This document shows positions 31,508 to 43,011 of a stretch of DNA of 64,000 nucleotides, piece by piece. This DNA comes from Erinaceus europaeus (Eukaryota; Chordata; Mammalia; Eulipotyphla; Erinaceidae). The position numbers were made by a program, and so were the translations under genes. Numbering within the stretch: the first letter of the stretch is position 1; every line of letters starts with the position of its first letter. The stretch is from the NCBI RefSeq assembly GCF_950295315.1, contig NC_080179.1:74834368-74898367 (forward strand), written 5' to 3'. Under the pieces are notes generated by a model, which was not told the origin of the DNA, made no database searches, and saw only the letters and a list, made by a program, of their open reading frames with translations.

Positions 31508-32411
31508 TCAGCCGCTGCAGCAGAGGAGACGCACGTCATTGAGCGCAGTGTCGTCCAGGAGGCCCCTGGGTGTCTGGACCTTGGTCTGCAGGCCGCAGGC
31601 ACCTTTGGGGCACGGCTCGCTCCAGTCCCCGAAGTCTCCCCATAGCAGGCCTGCCCCCTGCAGCTCTGAACCATCAGAGCAGCGGAAGCGCACGTTGTTG
31701 GCTGCTGTGTTGTCCCCGAAGGCCCCTGGAGCCTCCACACAGAGCGAGAAGGCCACGAGGAAGCTACCATCAGGACACCACTGCAGCTGGCTCCAGGCGC
31801 CCCAGCTGCAGAGGAGGGAGTCAGCTCTGAAGATGGCCCCTGAACTCCTCCAGCCCGCCCAGCCCTAGGATTTCACTCTTGCACAAGAACAGCCTTGCAT
31901 CTGTCCGCCAGCACCCTTGGGACCTGCCCACCAAGAGGGGAGCTAAGGGCACGTCCCATCCCCTGGGGGACCCCTAGTTGCACCCTCCTACCTGCCGGCC
32001 TGGGACTCCACCTGGTGTGTGTTGCACTCTGCAGTCCTACGCGAGCAGTGGAGCCGAATCCCATTCAGAGCCGTGTCGTCCAGAAGGGTACCTTGGGGGG
32101 GCTCCACCTGGGTGGGGAGCACCGGTCAGACTGCCATTCTCAGCTCTGGGGTGCCCCCCCCCCCACAAGTCCCAAGTCCCCACTCCTGTCCCGGGACTGA
32201 ATCCAAACCCCACCTTGAGTGAGAAGCCGCTAGCAAAGAATCCCTCTGGACACATCTGAGGCCAGGCCCAGTCGCCCCAGGGGCCCCCGTTGGCCACCTC
32301 CACTGAGGAGGTGTAGCCACTCAGGCCCGTGGACCCCGAACACCCACAGCACACCACCCACAGCAGCAGCAGCAGCAGCAGCAGCAGACAGGTGCCTGTG
32401 TGCCCAGCCAT
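31508..32411 (-). CDS. VMO1: vitelline membrane outer layer protein 1 homolog
   Basis: Three exons on the - strand: 32214-32411, 31992-32107 and 31508-31805 (198 + 116 + 298 bp), 203 residues, against about 202 in human. Donors are GTGGGG and GTAGGA; both acceptors are canonical AG. The product is a secreted protein of the VMO-I beta-prism fold, first known from the outer vitelline membrane of bird eggs and in mammals reported from tear fluid and inner ear (established). Residues 1 to about 24 form a signal peptide with nine consecutive Leu. Family blocks are [20 protein letters not shown] in exon 1, [13 protein letters not shown] in exon 2, and [17 protein letters not shown] and [18 protein letters not shown] in exon 3, with the family cysteines in place. 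All frames and splice sites are intact, and introns rule out a processed copy. Whether this is the sole VMO1 or an extra paralogue cannot be told from the window. Confidence 0.94.
32356..32390 (-). repeat. (CTG)n inside the VMO1 signal peptide
   Basis: A CAG/CTG trinucleotide run of about eight units at 32360-32388 encodes most of the poly-Leu core. Confidence 0.9.
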
Positions 32412-32734
32412 CCCTCAGGCTCTGAGCTGGTGGGGGAAGCAGGGCTCTAGTTGCAGAAGGGTCGCCTGGATTAAGTGACACCAAAAACTAATCCACTCTG
32501 GAATCCTGCACTCTGCTCTGCACTGCAGAGGACCTCTTTGTCTCTGGAGGAGGGGCAGTGAGTGACTAGAGCCAGGGATTAACATAAGCACCAGCTTCTC
32601 ATCTGCTAAGTGCAGGTCAAGCATTGTGGTGAGCAAAGGTGTATTCGATCCTTGAATACATTCAGATGTGGAAATCACCCTGTTTTGCAGGTGAGGGAAC
32701 TGGGGATTTCACATGGCATGTGATCGTACTTCCT

Positions 32735-32751
32735 CTCTCTCTCTCTGTCTG

Positions 32752-32788
<37 letters not shown>

Positions 32789-32790
32789 TG
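32735..32790. repeat. CT/CA microsatellite
   Basis: A (CT)n run, then (CA)n, abutting an inverted L1 3' UTR. Confidence 0.9.
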
Positions 32791-32794
32791 ATGG

Positions 32795-33000
32795 TACAAT
32801 TCCACACAATGCCCACCCCCAGAATTCCGTATCCCACCCCCTCCCCTGATAGCTTTCCCATTCTCTATCCCTCTGGGAGCATGGACCCAGCGTCGTTGTG
32901 GGATGCAGAAGGTGGAAGGTCTGGCTTCTGTAATTGCTTCCCCGCTGAGAATGGGTGTTGACAGGTGGATCCACACTCCCAGCCTGTGAGAGAGCCCCAT
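32795..33000 (-). mobile_element. L1 3'-UTR terminal fragment
   Basis: Reverse complement of the 9430-9690 type sequence ('ccccctcccctgatagcttt', 'gcttccccgctgagaatggg'). Confidence 0.8.
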
Positions 33001-33064
33001 TTGTAAGGGTAGAGTCATGCAGACAATCAGTCTCACTGAGAACCCTGGTGGCAAAAAGCAGGGT

Positions 33065-33232
33065 GGAGGACTGGAGAGATAGAATAATAGTCACGCAAAA
33101 GACGTTCATGTCTTTTGAACCTGAGGTCCCAGGTTCAATCCCCAGCACCACCATAAACCAGAGTTCTGGTTTCTCTCTCTCCCTATCTATTTATCTATCT
33201 ACCTCTATCTCTCTCATCAAAATAAAATGAAT
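33065..33232 (+). repeat. SINE type C
   Basis: 'gtcccaggttcaatccccag' B-box region and a TATC/TCTA tail. Confidence 0.7.
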
Positions 33233-33234
33233 AA

Positions 33235-33570
33235 TGTTTAAGGGCTGACCTAATAGCTCAGCTGGATAGTGTACTGCTTTGCAAAAAAGCAGGGTAGAGC
33301 AGGACCAGCTCAAAGCAAGACATATCCTATTTTTATTACACTCCTCACCCAGGGGAGAATGCAATAGAGAGACAGAAGCATTCTCTGGGGAGTGGGGACT
33401 GAGAATAGAGCTGCTGTTTCTTACATTGTTTCCAGAACTCTTGCCCAGAATGGCCATCCCTCCATTTACAAAAGCAATTTACAAAAAAAAAAATTTACAA
33501 TTTACTCCCAATTTACAAAAGCAAAAGCAAAAGCAAACCCCACCTGCCTTAAATTTGTGTTAAGAACATC
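33235..33570. other. SINE head fragment and A-rich unique sequence
   Basis: 33238-33292 looks like the head of a further tRNA-like SINE. The rest is unique, with an AAAAGC-rich stretch at about 33480-33540. Confidence 0.45.
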
Positions 33571-33579
33571 AGCAACAGG

Positions 33580-33905
33580 GGGGCCAGGCGGTAGCGCAGC
33601 CGGTTAAGCGCACATGGTGTGAAGCACAAGGACCGGCATGAGGATCCTGGTTTGAGCTCCCAGCTCCCCACCTGCAGGGGAGTCGCTTTACAAGCAGTGA
33701 AGCAGGTGTGCAGGTGTCTGTCTTTCTCTCCCCCTCTCTGTCTTCCCTCCTCTCTCCATGTCTCTCTGTCCTATCCAACAACGATGACAACAGTAACAAC
33801 AACAACAACAACAACAACAACAACGGGGGAAAAATGGCCACCAGGAGCAGTGGATTCATAGTGAATGCACCAAGCCCCAGCGATAACCCTGGAGGGGGAA
33901 AAAAA
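33580..33905 (+). repeat. SINE type A with (CAA)n and tail module
   Basis: Complete head and body, a CAA repeat at about 33798-33825, then the tail module and poly(A). Confidence 0.92.
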
Positions 33906-34440
33906 GTAGTCAGAGAGGGAAATATACTCCCAAACGCCTTCTACAAGGCCACTATCGCTCTGACCCCCAAAGCAGGACAGACAAGAAGAAAGAAGCAAAC
34001 ATATAAAACGCCTGATGAACATTGATGCAAAAATACTCAACAAATTTTAACAAATTGAACCTAACAACACAGCAAGGGAATTATCCAACAATAACTAGCG
34101 GGATTCATGCCAGAAACACAAGGATAAGTTAACATATACAATTCAATCAATGTGATACCACAGTTCAACAACAACTAAGATAAAAAGCCACGCGATCATA
34201 CCGACAGGCGTTGAAAAATAATTCAACAGGATTCTGCACCACTTATGGCTAGGGAAAAAAAGAAAAAGAAACTTCATCATTGCAATAAGAAGGAACATAG
34301 CTCATAAAAAAGACCATATATAACAAACCCACAGTTAGCATCAAATTCAATGAAAAAAAATAAGTAAGCAAAAACTTGTCCCGTGAAATCTTGACCAAAG
34401 ATGCCCACTCTTCACGAGTACTGTTTAAAATAGTCCTAAA

Positions 34441-34740
34441 AGGGAGTCGGGCAGAAGCGCAGCGGGTTAAGTGCATGTGGTGCGAAGCGCAAGGACCGGA
34501 GTAAGGATCCCAGGTCGAGCCCCCGGCTCCCCACCTGCAGGTGAGTCGCTTCACAGGCGGTGAAGCAGGTCTGCAGGTGTCTGTCTTTCTCTCCCCCTCT
34601 GTCTTCCCCTCCTCTCTCCATTTCTCTCTGTCCTAACAATGACATCAATAACAACAATAATAACTACAACGGCAATAGAAAAACAAGGGCAACAAAAGAG
34701 AAAATAGATAAATAAATATTTAAAATTTTTTTTAATAAAA
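34441..34740 (+). repeat. SINE type A
   Basis: Complete, inserted in L1 sequence; 'aatagtcctaaaa' before and 'aaatagccctgg' after suggest a degraded target duplication. Confidence 0.92.
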
Positions 34741-34751
34741 TAAAATAGCCC

Positions 34752-35030
34752 TGGGAGTCAGGCAGTAGCACAGCGGGTTAAGCGCACATGGCGCAAAGCA
34801 CAAGGACCCGCATCAGGATCCCAGTTTGAGGCTCCGGCTCCCCCCCTGCAGGGGAGTCGCTTCACAAGTGTTGGAAGCAAGTCTGTAGGTGTCTATCTTT
34901 TCCCCTCTCTGACTTCCTTCCTCTCTCGATTTCTCTCTGTCCTATCTAACAATGACAATAATAGTAACTACAACAATACAAAGAAACAAGGACAACAAAA
35001 GAGAATAAATAAATTAATTAATTAAATAGC
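34752..35030 (+). repeat. SINE type A
   Basis: Second copy in the same L1 piece, again followed by 'aaatagccctaaaa', so the target was reused. Confidence 0.9.
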
Positions 35031-35085
35031 CCTAAAAGGTCTATCTAGAGCAATTAGAAAGTGGATAAAATCATGAGTGTGGGGT

Positions 35086-35928
35086 TTTGTAGGACCCTTC
35101 AGTACACTGGAGTACTGTTCTGAGCCCAGGATACAGCGAGATGGATCCCCGCCAAAGAAGAGGCCACAGAAGACAGCTCACGGCTGGTGTCTCTGGAAAG
35201 AGCTCTCCTCACCCTAGTGGTTGTCATCTCAAACAAGCAGGAACTTGGACTCCACCCTACGACAGGTGCCCTGCTGAATACAGCAGACAAGCAGATGTTG
35301 TATCCAGCTGGGACGCTGAAAGAAGATTCAGCCCAGTGCAGACAGGACGCCTTCCCATTGGGAAGCCCCAGGGTCTCCATGCATTTCAGCTCTCAGTTCC
35401 CACGAGACTGGCCAGCTGTTCCCTGAAGCCTCTCTTTCTCCTGGGAGCGCCTCAGGAACCTACATCCCAGTGACCTTTGTGCTGTGTGACCTGGGCTGTG
35501 ACCAGAGGCCATCTGTGCTGAGTGACCTCAAGTGCCTCCTCTGCCCTCTGCCATTGTCTGCAGCCAGACGTCAGCAGGGGAGGGGAGGCAGGTCAGGGAG
35601 GCCCCTTGGGAACATGAGGGCTCCAGCCCGCACCAGCCCGGGGCCTGTAGACAGCAGCACAGAGCACCCTCTACTCTTGAACGTTTTCACCATATGCAAT
35701 TCTTTCTTTTGTGTAACTTCAGTCAAACTTCTACCACAAACCCGAGGGGCCTCTGAGTAGCCTGGCCTATGAGACAGTGGCTGGCTCTCGGGACAGTTAT
35801 CTTGTCCGTTTCAGTCACATGAAGCTCTCCCAGACACAACTGGTCTACCCCCAGGGCTCTTCTCTCCCACAGGCCCCCCCTCCCACCCCACCACCTAAAC
35901 CTGAGGGAAACACTGGGAGATTTACACC
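35086..35928. other. unique GC-rich sequence, 840 bp
   Basis: No repeat of the window is found here. Overlapping + strand open frames (for example 35141-35473 and 35470-35760) exist, but I recognise no protein family and find no convincing splice pattern. Possibly an old pseudogene or unannotated exon. Confidence 0.35.
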
Positions 35929-35929
35929 C

Positions 35930-36175
35930 CGGTCTTTTTTTTTTTTTCTTTTTTGTTGCCCTTGTTGTTTTTCATTGTTGTTGTTACTATTGTTACTGAT
36001 GTTATCGTTGTTAGAACAGAGAGAAATGGAGAGAGGAGGGGAAGACAGAGAGGTGGGGAGAGAAAGACAGACACCTGCAGACCTGCTTCACCGCCTGTGA
36101 AGCGACTCCCCTGCAGGTGAAGAGCCAGGGTTCTTGGGCTCTGCACCAAACCCACTGCGCTCCCGCCCGACTCCC
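35930..36175 (-). repeat. SINE type A with internal deletion
   Basis: Inverted. The B-box region is shortened ('gaagagccagggttcttggg'), and the head complement ends 'gctcccgcccgactcc'. Confidence 0.88.
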
Positions 36176-36299
36176 TTCAATGGTTTTCAATGTGGTAGAA
36201 GCCAGGCTTGAACCAGGGTGGTGCAGACAGTAAAGCACTGAACCCTCCAAGTGAATTATTTCCCCAGTCCTCCTTTTTAAAAAATACTTATTCATTTTT

Positions 36300-36552
36300 A
36301 ACATTTTATTTACTTATTCAGTTATTTATTTAGTTATTATTGTTGTCATTGTTGGATAGGACAGAGAGAAATGGAGAGAGGAGGGGAAGACAGAGAGGAG
36401 GAGAGAAAGACAGACACCTGCAGACCTGCTTCACCGCCTGTGAAGTGACTCCCCTGCAGGTGGGGATCCAGGGGCTCGAACCAGGATCCTTACGCCGGTC
36501 CTTGTGCTTTGCTCCACTTGCGCTTAACCCGCTGCGCTAACGCCCAACCCGC
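36300..36552 (-). repeat. SINE type A
   Basis: Inverted, near-consensus, ending 'cccgctgcgctaacgcccaac'. Confidence 0.9.
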
Positions 36553-36719
36553 TTTTTATTTTATTTTATAAGACTTAGACTTTGCAGAGAAAGCCTTGAA
36601 ACCTTTAAGAAAAAAAAAACTTTTTTTTTCTGAAAAGCAGTAAAACATAAAGCAGGACAAAATGTTCAATAAACAGGACCAAAAAGTAGGAATACAGCAC
36701 ATGAGAATATGGATCTTAG

Positions 36720-37015
36720 GATATCAGGCGGTGGCGCAGTGGGTTAAGCGCAGGCGGCACAAAGCAAGGACCAGCGTAAGGATCCCGGTAAGGATCCCGG
36801 TAAGGATCCCGGTTCGAGCGCCCGGCTCCCCACCTGCAGGGGAGTCGCTTCACAGGCGGTGAAGCAGGTCTGCAGGTGTCTTTCTCTCCCCCTCTCTGTC
36901 TTCCCCTCCTCTCTCCATTTCTCTGTCCTATCCAACAACAACAACATCAATAACGACAATAATTACTACAATAAAACAACAAGGGCAACAAAAGGGAATA
37001 AATAAGCATTAAAAA
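36720..37015 (+). repeat. SINE type A with 12-bp triplication at the B box
   Basis: The unit 'aaggatcccggt' occurs three times in a row (about 36778-36813) just before 'tcgagcgcccgg'. The rest is near consensus. Confidence 0.93.
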
Positions 37016-37254
37016 AACATAAACCAATTAAAAAATGGATCTTAGGGTGGAAAGAAGTTAGGAAATCTAGTTTAGGTATGTTTCTAGGGGCTCATGACCA
37101 GTAATTTTTGCTTGAGCTTGATAGTTAACTTAGAGATGGACTAAAAACATTGTCTGGAAGATGGTGTCAGAGTTGAGAAAAGAACTTGAAAGGTGGATTG
37201 GTGCAGAGAGCTGCCAAGCTTGAAGGAAAAACGGCCCATAAATATATTTTTATA

Positions 37255-37350
37255 TAACACCGGAGCCTGTGTGACCTCTGCGTCCCTGTCAGTCTGAGCT
37301 CACAGTCCATGGTCACAGCTGGGAACATTCACGTCCCCCTTCTGAGCTAA
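37255..37350 (-). mobile_element. L1 3'-UTR internal fragment
   Basis: Reverse complement of the 15245-15330 segment ('gtgacctctgcgtccctgtc'). Confidence 0.7.
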
Positions 37351-38020
37351 AAGTCCCCTGCAGGCCTGAGACAAGAGGCTGGGCAAACATCAGGGACATT
37401 CATGGGGCCATTCTGACACCCAGTGGCGGATCTCAGAACCAGCTCCCACCTGAAGGAAGTGAAATGCAGTCACTCACCACAGGCAGGAGGAAGGGAGGGA
37501 GGCAGCGGGGAGCATGAGAGGAGGGCAGAGGACGTGAAAGGAGTTTGCTCTGTACCAGCAGTTCTCTGGACTGGGGCTGTGGTGGCTCAAACCTGAAGGC
37601 TGAGCCAGAGTCTGCGCCTCTCACTGCCTCAGGTGCTGCTGCAGGCCTGGCCCACTCTTGAAGCCTGTGTGGAGAGGGCTGTGTGGTATCGTCACCCTGA
37701 CTTGGCTTGGTGACAGCATGGTGAACTGAGGCTCAGAGAGGCCCTGCTGTCCCTTCCCAATGCCCTCAGCTCTTGCCTGGAGTCCCTGCTGTTGGACAGT
37801 CCCAGACTGTCTCCCACCTGCCCTCTCTAGCTGGGTGGCTGTGGTGACACCCACATGGGGCCTCTCCCACCACGCAGGAACCCTTCCCCACAGTAGGACT
37901 CTCCCATCTCTGTAAGGTGCTGTCCTGGGTTCAGGTAAGGGGCTGGGGTGGGGGGTAGGAGTTGCTGTCAGAAGCACCCAGGCTCACTACCCACTGGGGT
38001 ATAAAACCCTAGTAAGTGTC
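37351..38020. other. unique GC-rich sequence
   Basis: Non-repetitive; no supported exon on either strand. Confidence 0.45.
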
Positions 38021-38022
38021 AT

Positions 38023-38290
38023 CCGGGAGTCGAGCGGTAGCGCAGCAGGTTAAGCGCACGTGGCGCAAAATGCAAGGACCGGCATAAGGATCCCGGCTCC
38101 CCACCTGCAGGGGAGTCGCTTCCCAGGCGGTGAAGCAGGTCTGCAGGTGTCTTTCTCTCCCCGTCTCTGTCTTCCCCTCCTCTCTCCACTGCTCTCTGTC
38201 CTATCCAACAATGATGACAATATTAACTACAAAAACAATGAAAACCAACAAGGGCAACAAAAGGGAATAAATATTTACTTAAAAAAAAAG
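38023..38290 (+). repeat. SINE type A with target-site duplication
   Basis: 'agtgtcatcc' directly before the head and after the poly(A). Part of the B-box region is deleted ('ggatcccggctccccacc'). Confidence 0.93.
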
Positions 38291-38412
38291 TGTCATCCTC
38301 AGAGGACCTAGTGGGGGTTGTATTGTTATGTGGAAAACTGGGAAATGTTATGCATGTACAAACTATTGTATTTACTGTCGAATATAAAACATTAATTCCC
38401 CAGTAAAGAAAT
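38291..38412 (+). mobile_element. L1 3' tail, second 3'-UTR family
   Basis: 'gggggttgtattgttatgtgg...cattaattccccagtaaag' is the complement of 45480-45600. It is followed by a third 'aagtgtcatcctgagg'. Confidence 0.75.
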
Positions 38413-38639
38413 TTTAAAAAGTGTCATCCTGAGGAATCGAGTCCCTCTCCCCTCAAGGTGCCTCTGGGCTGATTTCCCAGTAACCAGGCAGAGAACAGCC
38501 CATGACACAGTTAGCAGATGCCTGCTTACCAGGGCTCCTCTTGGCAGTGCTGAACTGGGGGCATAGGGCTTCCTAGGCGTGGGTCATCACAGAACACTGG
38601 GGTCAGAAATGCTTCTGAAAGTGCAGCAGAGCAGCAGGG

Positions 38640-38760
38640 CGGAGGAAGTGCGGAGCACTGGGCTCTCAACCATGAGGCCCTGAGTCTGATCCCCGCATCC
38701 CATGAGCCAAGTTGTGCTCTGGTTCTCTCTCTTCCTCTCATTTACGAAGACCAATCGCAA
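38640..38760 (+). repeat. SINE type B
   Basis: 'cactgggctctcaaccatgagg' and 'gtctgatccccgcatccca'. Confidence 0.65.
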
Positions 38761-38864
38761 AATAGCTCACTTGGACGGTGTGCAATTCAGGCTTGAGCTC
38801 TGCCCCCAGGGCACTAAAGGAAGCTTCCGCCCTGAGGGGGGGGGGGGATGGAAACAATAGTAAA

Positions 38865-39265
38865 CAGTAGGGCTGGGCTGGGAGTGTGGATCCACCTGAC
38901 AACGCCCACGTTCAGCGAGGAAGCAATTATGGAAGTCAGACCTTCCACCTTCTGGACCCCATAATGAACCTGAGTCCATACTCCCAGAGGGCTAAATTCT
39001 GAATAGGAAAGCTGTGGTCCGGGAGGTGGTGCAGAAGCTAAGGCACTAGACTCTCAAGCATGAGGTCGAGTTCAATCCCTGTTAGGACGTGTACCAGAGT
39101 GATGTCTGGTTCTTTCTCTCATTAATAAATAAAATTTAAAAAAAAAAAAGAAAGAGAAGCTATCAGGGGAGGGGATGGGATATGGAGTTGTAGTGGGAAC
39201 TGTACCCCTCTTATCCTATGGTATTGTCAAGTGTTTCCATTTTATACATTAATTTTAAAAGAATA
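38865..39265 (+). mobile_element. L1 3'-UTR terminal fragment with SINE B insertion
   Basis: The L1 3' UTR is split at 'gaataggaaagctg' by a type B SINE at 39016-39150 and resumes with 'gagaagctatcaggggagg'. Confidence 0.8.
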
Positions 39266-40289
39266 GGCCTGGGGAAGGTAGCAGCAGGGTAAAGGCGGTA
39301 GCATTTCCTGGCAGCTGATGAAAATGCAGTATCATCCGACCTTGGCCTAAGTCCCAGGACTATGCATTTCTCATCAGCGCCTAAAGCAGCCAGCGCTCTC
39401 TGTTCCTGAAGCAAAGCAAGCCCCCCGCCACAACCCAAGTGAAGTAGGGTCTATTTTCCCAGTAGATGACACAACACCAAAAGTCAACAAAAGCAACAGG
39501 CAAAAATAAATCACCCTCATCGGGGAAAGGGAATAGGAATAATCAGAAGCAGTCATAAAATCTGCCACACGTCCAGCAAATATTCAAAGCCATAGTGTAC
39601 TCAAGAACAAATGGATCAAATGACCATTCTTTTCTGGAAAGGGCAAATGGACTGCCATGTCTAAATCTGCCCATGGGCTGGTAAGGCAAGAATTAATCAG
39701 CAAAAACAAAATGTGACAGACAGCATGTGACTTGCAGGCACCAGTTCTATCAATCAGCAAATACTAAGCAAATAGAGGTGACGTCAAGCCCACCTCCTCC
39801 TGGGTGCTGATAATTGTCGCTTTGTACCAGCAGCTTTGCTCTGGGCAGCCTCCACCTCAGACTGCACAGGGAGCCGGGGTCAGGCAACTAGTCTCAGCAC
39901 TGGCAAGTGCAAGGTAGGAGGACTTCCCCACCGTCCTGTCAGCGCCAAGCAGCAACTCCCTGAGAAGCCGCCAAGGAATCCAGAGGAAAGAGGCTGCAGT
40001 GGCAGAGTGACAGGATGGAGGTCTCCCTCCTGGGGTCTGGAACCTGAGACAATGAGCCTCCACTGTCGTCTAAGGAGGGACTCTGGCAAGTCTCCGTGCA
40101 CAGCGGTATCTGACTCTCTCCCCCTTAGTCTTAGCATGGTGTTGGAGATGCAGACTAATGGGAGAGTCCCTCAGAAGTCCTGCAAAATGATGTCATACTG
40201 TTAGAACTGGGACACCTGCCTGATTACATCTGTCACGATTCAATGAGCTACTGTTTTCTAAGTGGTAATACATGCCCTACAATTTAAGA
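39266..40289. other. unique sequence downstream of PLEKHB2
   Basis: About 1 kb free of recognisable repeats. It may be intergenic or a distal 3' UTR; no coding exon is supported. Confidence 0.4.
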
Positions 40290-40309
40290 AATGTCCAGTA
40301 AATGGCATT

Positions 40310-40315
40310 TTTATT
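40310..40315 (-). terminator. candidate distal PLEKHB2 poly(A) signal
   Basis: AATAAA on the - strand about 2.7 kb after the stop. Chosen because unique sequence continues up to it; no transcript evidence. Confidence 0.3.
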
Positions 40316-42387
40316 GGCCATGTTCAGAAGGGAAAAAGCTGGCAGCATGTTAAATACGTAGTTTTTATAAGACAACAGAAGTCACAATAAAACATCTTGA
40401 GGTTAACAACCATTTAATGTATTAACATTTTCAAATACACAACTTGGGCCAGCAGCGGCACACCCATTGAGCACACACACTACCAAATATACAATTTGCA
40501 CATACAAGGAAAAACAATTCTGTGGACACAAAAGAATACCGACAGGGAAGAATACCAACAGAGACAGGGAAGAAGTCAGAAAAGGGTCAGCTCTGAGGAG
40601 GAAGGAAGCGCATTCCATGACAGGTTGTACACCCAGGCTAGGCAACTCAACTGATATGATCAGGTCAGACTGCCTCAGGTGCACAAAGTTCTCTATGGTC
40701 CCAATCACGGGCTCTGGGGCAGGGCTGTCTCACAAGTGATGCAGGATAAACCAGCTATCTCCCCCACATCTCTTGACTATCTAATTGTTAAATCCAGGAA
40801 TGTAGGTAGAAAGTAATCAGATCAGCATGTGTACAGCATCAATGGTCCGTGTCTTCCGTCCCAATATTTAAAGTCAGTGTGCTTACTCAACCCTGAGCAG
40901 GTGCCTTGCACTGTGCCTAGCCTTTTGGTTGACGATACCCAAAATGAGGTGGTCAAGACGAAGTCTGAGGGGCTTGGGAACAATGGCCTGATCTTACTTA
41001 CTCACCTCCTCTTTCCATCTCAGCTCATCTTTGTAGCAGCAAACATTTCACACCAGAAACTCATCCCTACTGACAGTGAATTTCCAGACTCAGGTGTGTC
41101 CAGTGGGGCTGGCTGCCATGTGGAGAGGAATAGTACACACGCCCAAGCTTCAGCCCTCAGCGCTACCCTTTAATCAAGGGTCAGACGGCATCAAGGACAT
41201 TTCAGTGACCTAACCTACTCCACAGCTCCAGCTAATCCCCATTCAATATTAACAGGCCAATACAACAATAAAAACTGTTTAATATTTTACAAGTAAAGCA
41301 CACAGCTTAATGATCTTTATCTGAACAAAGTCATTTCTTACTACAAAGAATCTGAAATCCTCAAAGCAACGAGCCAATCAGTCGAGTGTTACAGACGGCC
41401 GGTTTCCCGCCATGTAAAGCTTCTACAGAGACCACAGGCACTTCCTTCGGCTGTAGAGCGTCTCTCTTCAGTCAGAACAGGCCAGACAGACCTGTGCTCA
41501 CCACAAGTGCATCTGGCATCAATCAGGCTTCTTTTGGGGACCTGCTGAATGAATCCCACCCAGCTCAGCTGACCAGAAAAACAAGGGTGTGAAGATAGAA
41601 CTGGCCACACAGAAAGAGAGTCTATGCTACGAGGAGTGTTTTCTATGGAAAGAGAGCCATGTGAAGTACAGGGTCAGGAACCTTCACTGGCCAAATTCCT
41701 TTTGCAAAAGTACAAGTTTTGAAACATGCAGGAGAGAAAATTGGAATAAATTTTAGGATCTTTGAACATACACATAGGTAGAGAGATAAAGAAGTAACAA
41801 GACAGTGGGTGTCCTGAGCCCCACACAACACATACTTGGAGCTGAAAATACAATGACTTAAGCTTCTCTGTGACATTTGGGTGAAAAGCAAGGCTAATGT
41901 CCTGGTCAAGCTGTGTGACGCTGTTCCTGTTCTTGTCCACGTCACCACTCAGACCTAAGTCCCTCCCATGGCCCTGGCCCAAACCCCCATCACACCTCGA
42001 CCAGGGCTTCATGGTCCCCACTGCATGGGACAGCTGTGGTGCCCTGCCCTGCAGAGGGCAGGGGACATGCACCGGAACTGCTCTAGAAGGTGGAACAGAG
42101 CAGAGCAGTCTCTGCACCACATAACCTCGAGCAGACTTTAAAGATCAACACCATCACTTCACACCCCTCATCATGCTTGCAATATTGCCTTCTCAGCAAG
42201 TAGAAAAATAAGCTCTAAGTAGGCTTAAGTGGCAATAAAAAATATTGAAAGCAGACACAAAAATCACATTGTCTCTAAATAAAACAAATCTACCTCCACA
42301 TACTTGTTTCTAACTTTTTAAGTTTCTAAAACATTAGGGCTTAAATAAATCCACAGTTTGGAATACTTTCAGGAATTGCTCCCAAAG

Positions 42388-42462
42388 CAATCAAAAAAAA
42401 AAAAAAAAAAGGAAGGAAAGGAAGGGAAGGAGGGAGGGAGTTAAGTAGGTAGGTAGGTAGGT
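42388..42462. repeat. A-rich and GGAA/GGTA microsatellite in the 3' UTR
   Basis: An A run of about 18, followed by GGAA, GGGA and TAGG repeats. Confidence 0.9.
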
Positions 42463-43011
42463 CACCTTACAAGGGGGGACAGACACCCCTCTCTCCCTGG
42501 CCAGCAGCTTCATCCTGAGCAGCCTGCTCTGCTGGAGTTTCACAGGGCCCAGAGGTTGCAGGTCTCACAGCACTGCCTCCAGAAATTCCCTGAGCTCACC
42601 AGCCTCCATTCCCATAGCAGCAGGCAGCAGTTCTGTCTGAGGTTCGCAAGTTTGTCATGAAACTGAAAGAAACTGGGGTCTTCCTTGCCACACTTATACA
42701 CCACCCAGCACAGGACTGAAAATAAATTACCCCTTACATACTACGCCTAAGTCTAACAACGAAAAATGCCTTAAAACAGGTGTGTTCGCATAGGTACCCC
42801 CTGGGATGCGTGCCCTCAAGGAGTGTGTGTTCTAACTCAACAGCAGTCCAGAGCTTTCTCTGTGGGACTTACATGGATTAGCTGTAAATATGAGGTCACT
42901 ACCTTTAAAACAACTGTTAAACCAATGTTTACAACATGTATCACAAACAGAAATGCCCTGAAAATGACATATTGCACACAGATGTCAGAAGCTATGCACA
43001 TGTCAGGGAAT

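Larger units (their letters stand above)
33906..35085 (+). mobile_element. L1 ORF2 reverse-transcriptase fragment, interrupted by two SINEs
   Basis: 33906-34440 and 35030-35085 carry degraded L1 RT sequence ('LTPKAGQTRRK', 'NIDAKILN'). It resumes after the SINEs with 'agcaattagaaagtgga'. Confidence 0.7.
40290..43011 (-). other. PLEKHB2: PLEKHB2 3' UTR (extent inferred)
   Basis: It starts directly after the PLEKHB2 stop. Apart from an A-rich/GGAA tract (42388-42462) and a short SINE-like piece at about 40445-40500, it is repeat-poor compared with everything around it, which fits a long conserved 3' UTR. The end is set by a candidate AATAAA on the - strand at 40310-40315; other ends are possible. 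Confidence 0.5.

Noticed and set aside
35141..35473. 110-codon + strand frame
   Set aside because: No recognised family, start context or splice support, and other frames overlap it; kept only as part of an unassigned unique region.
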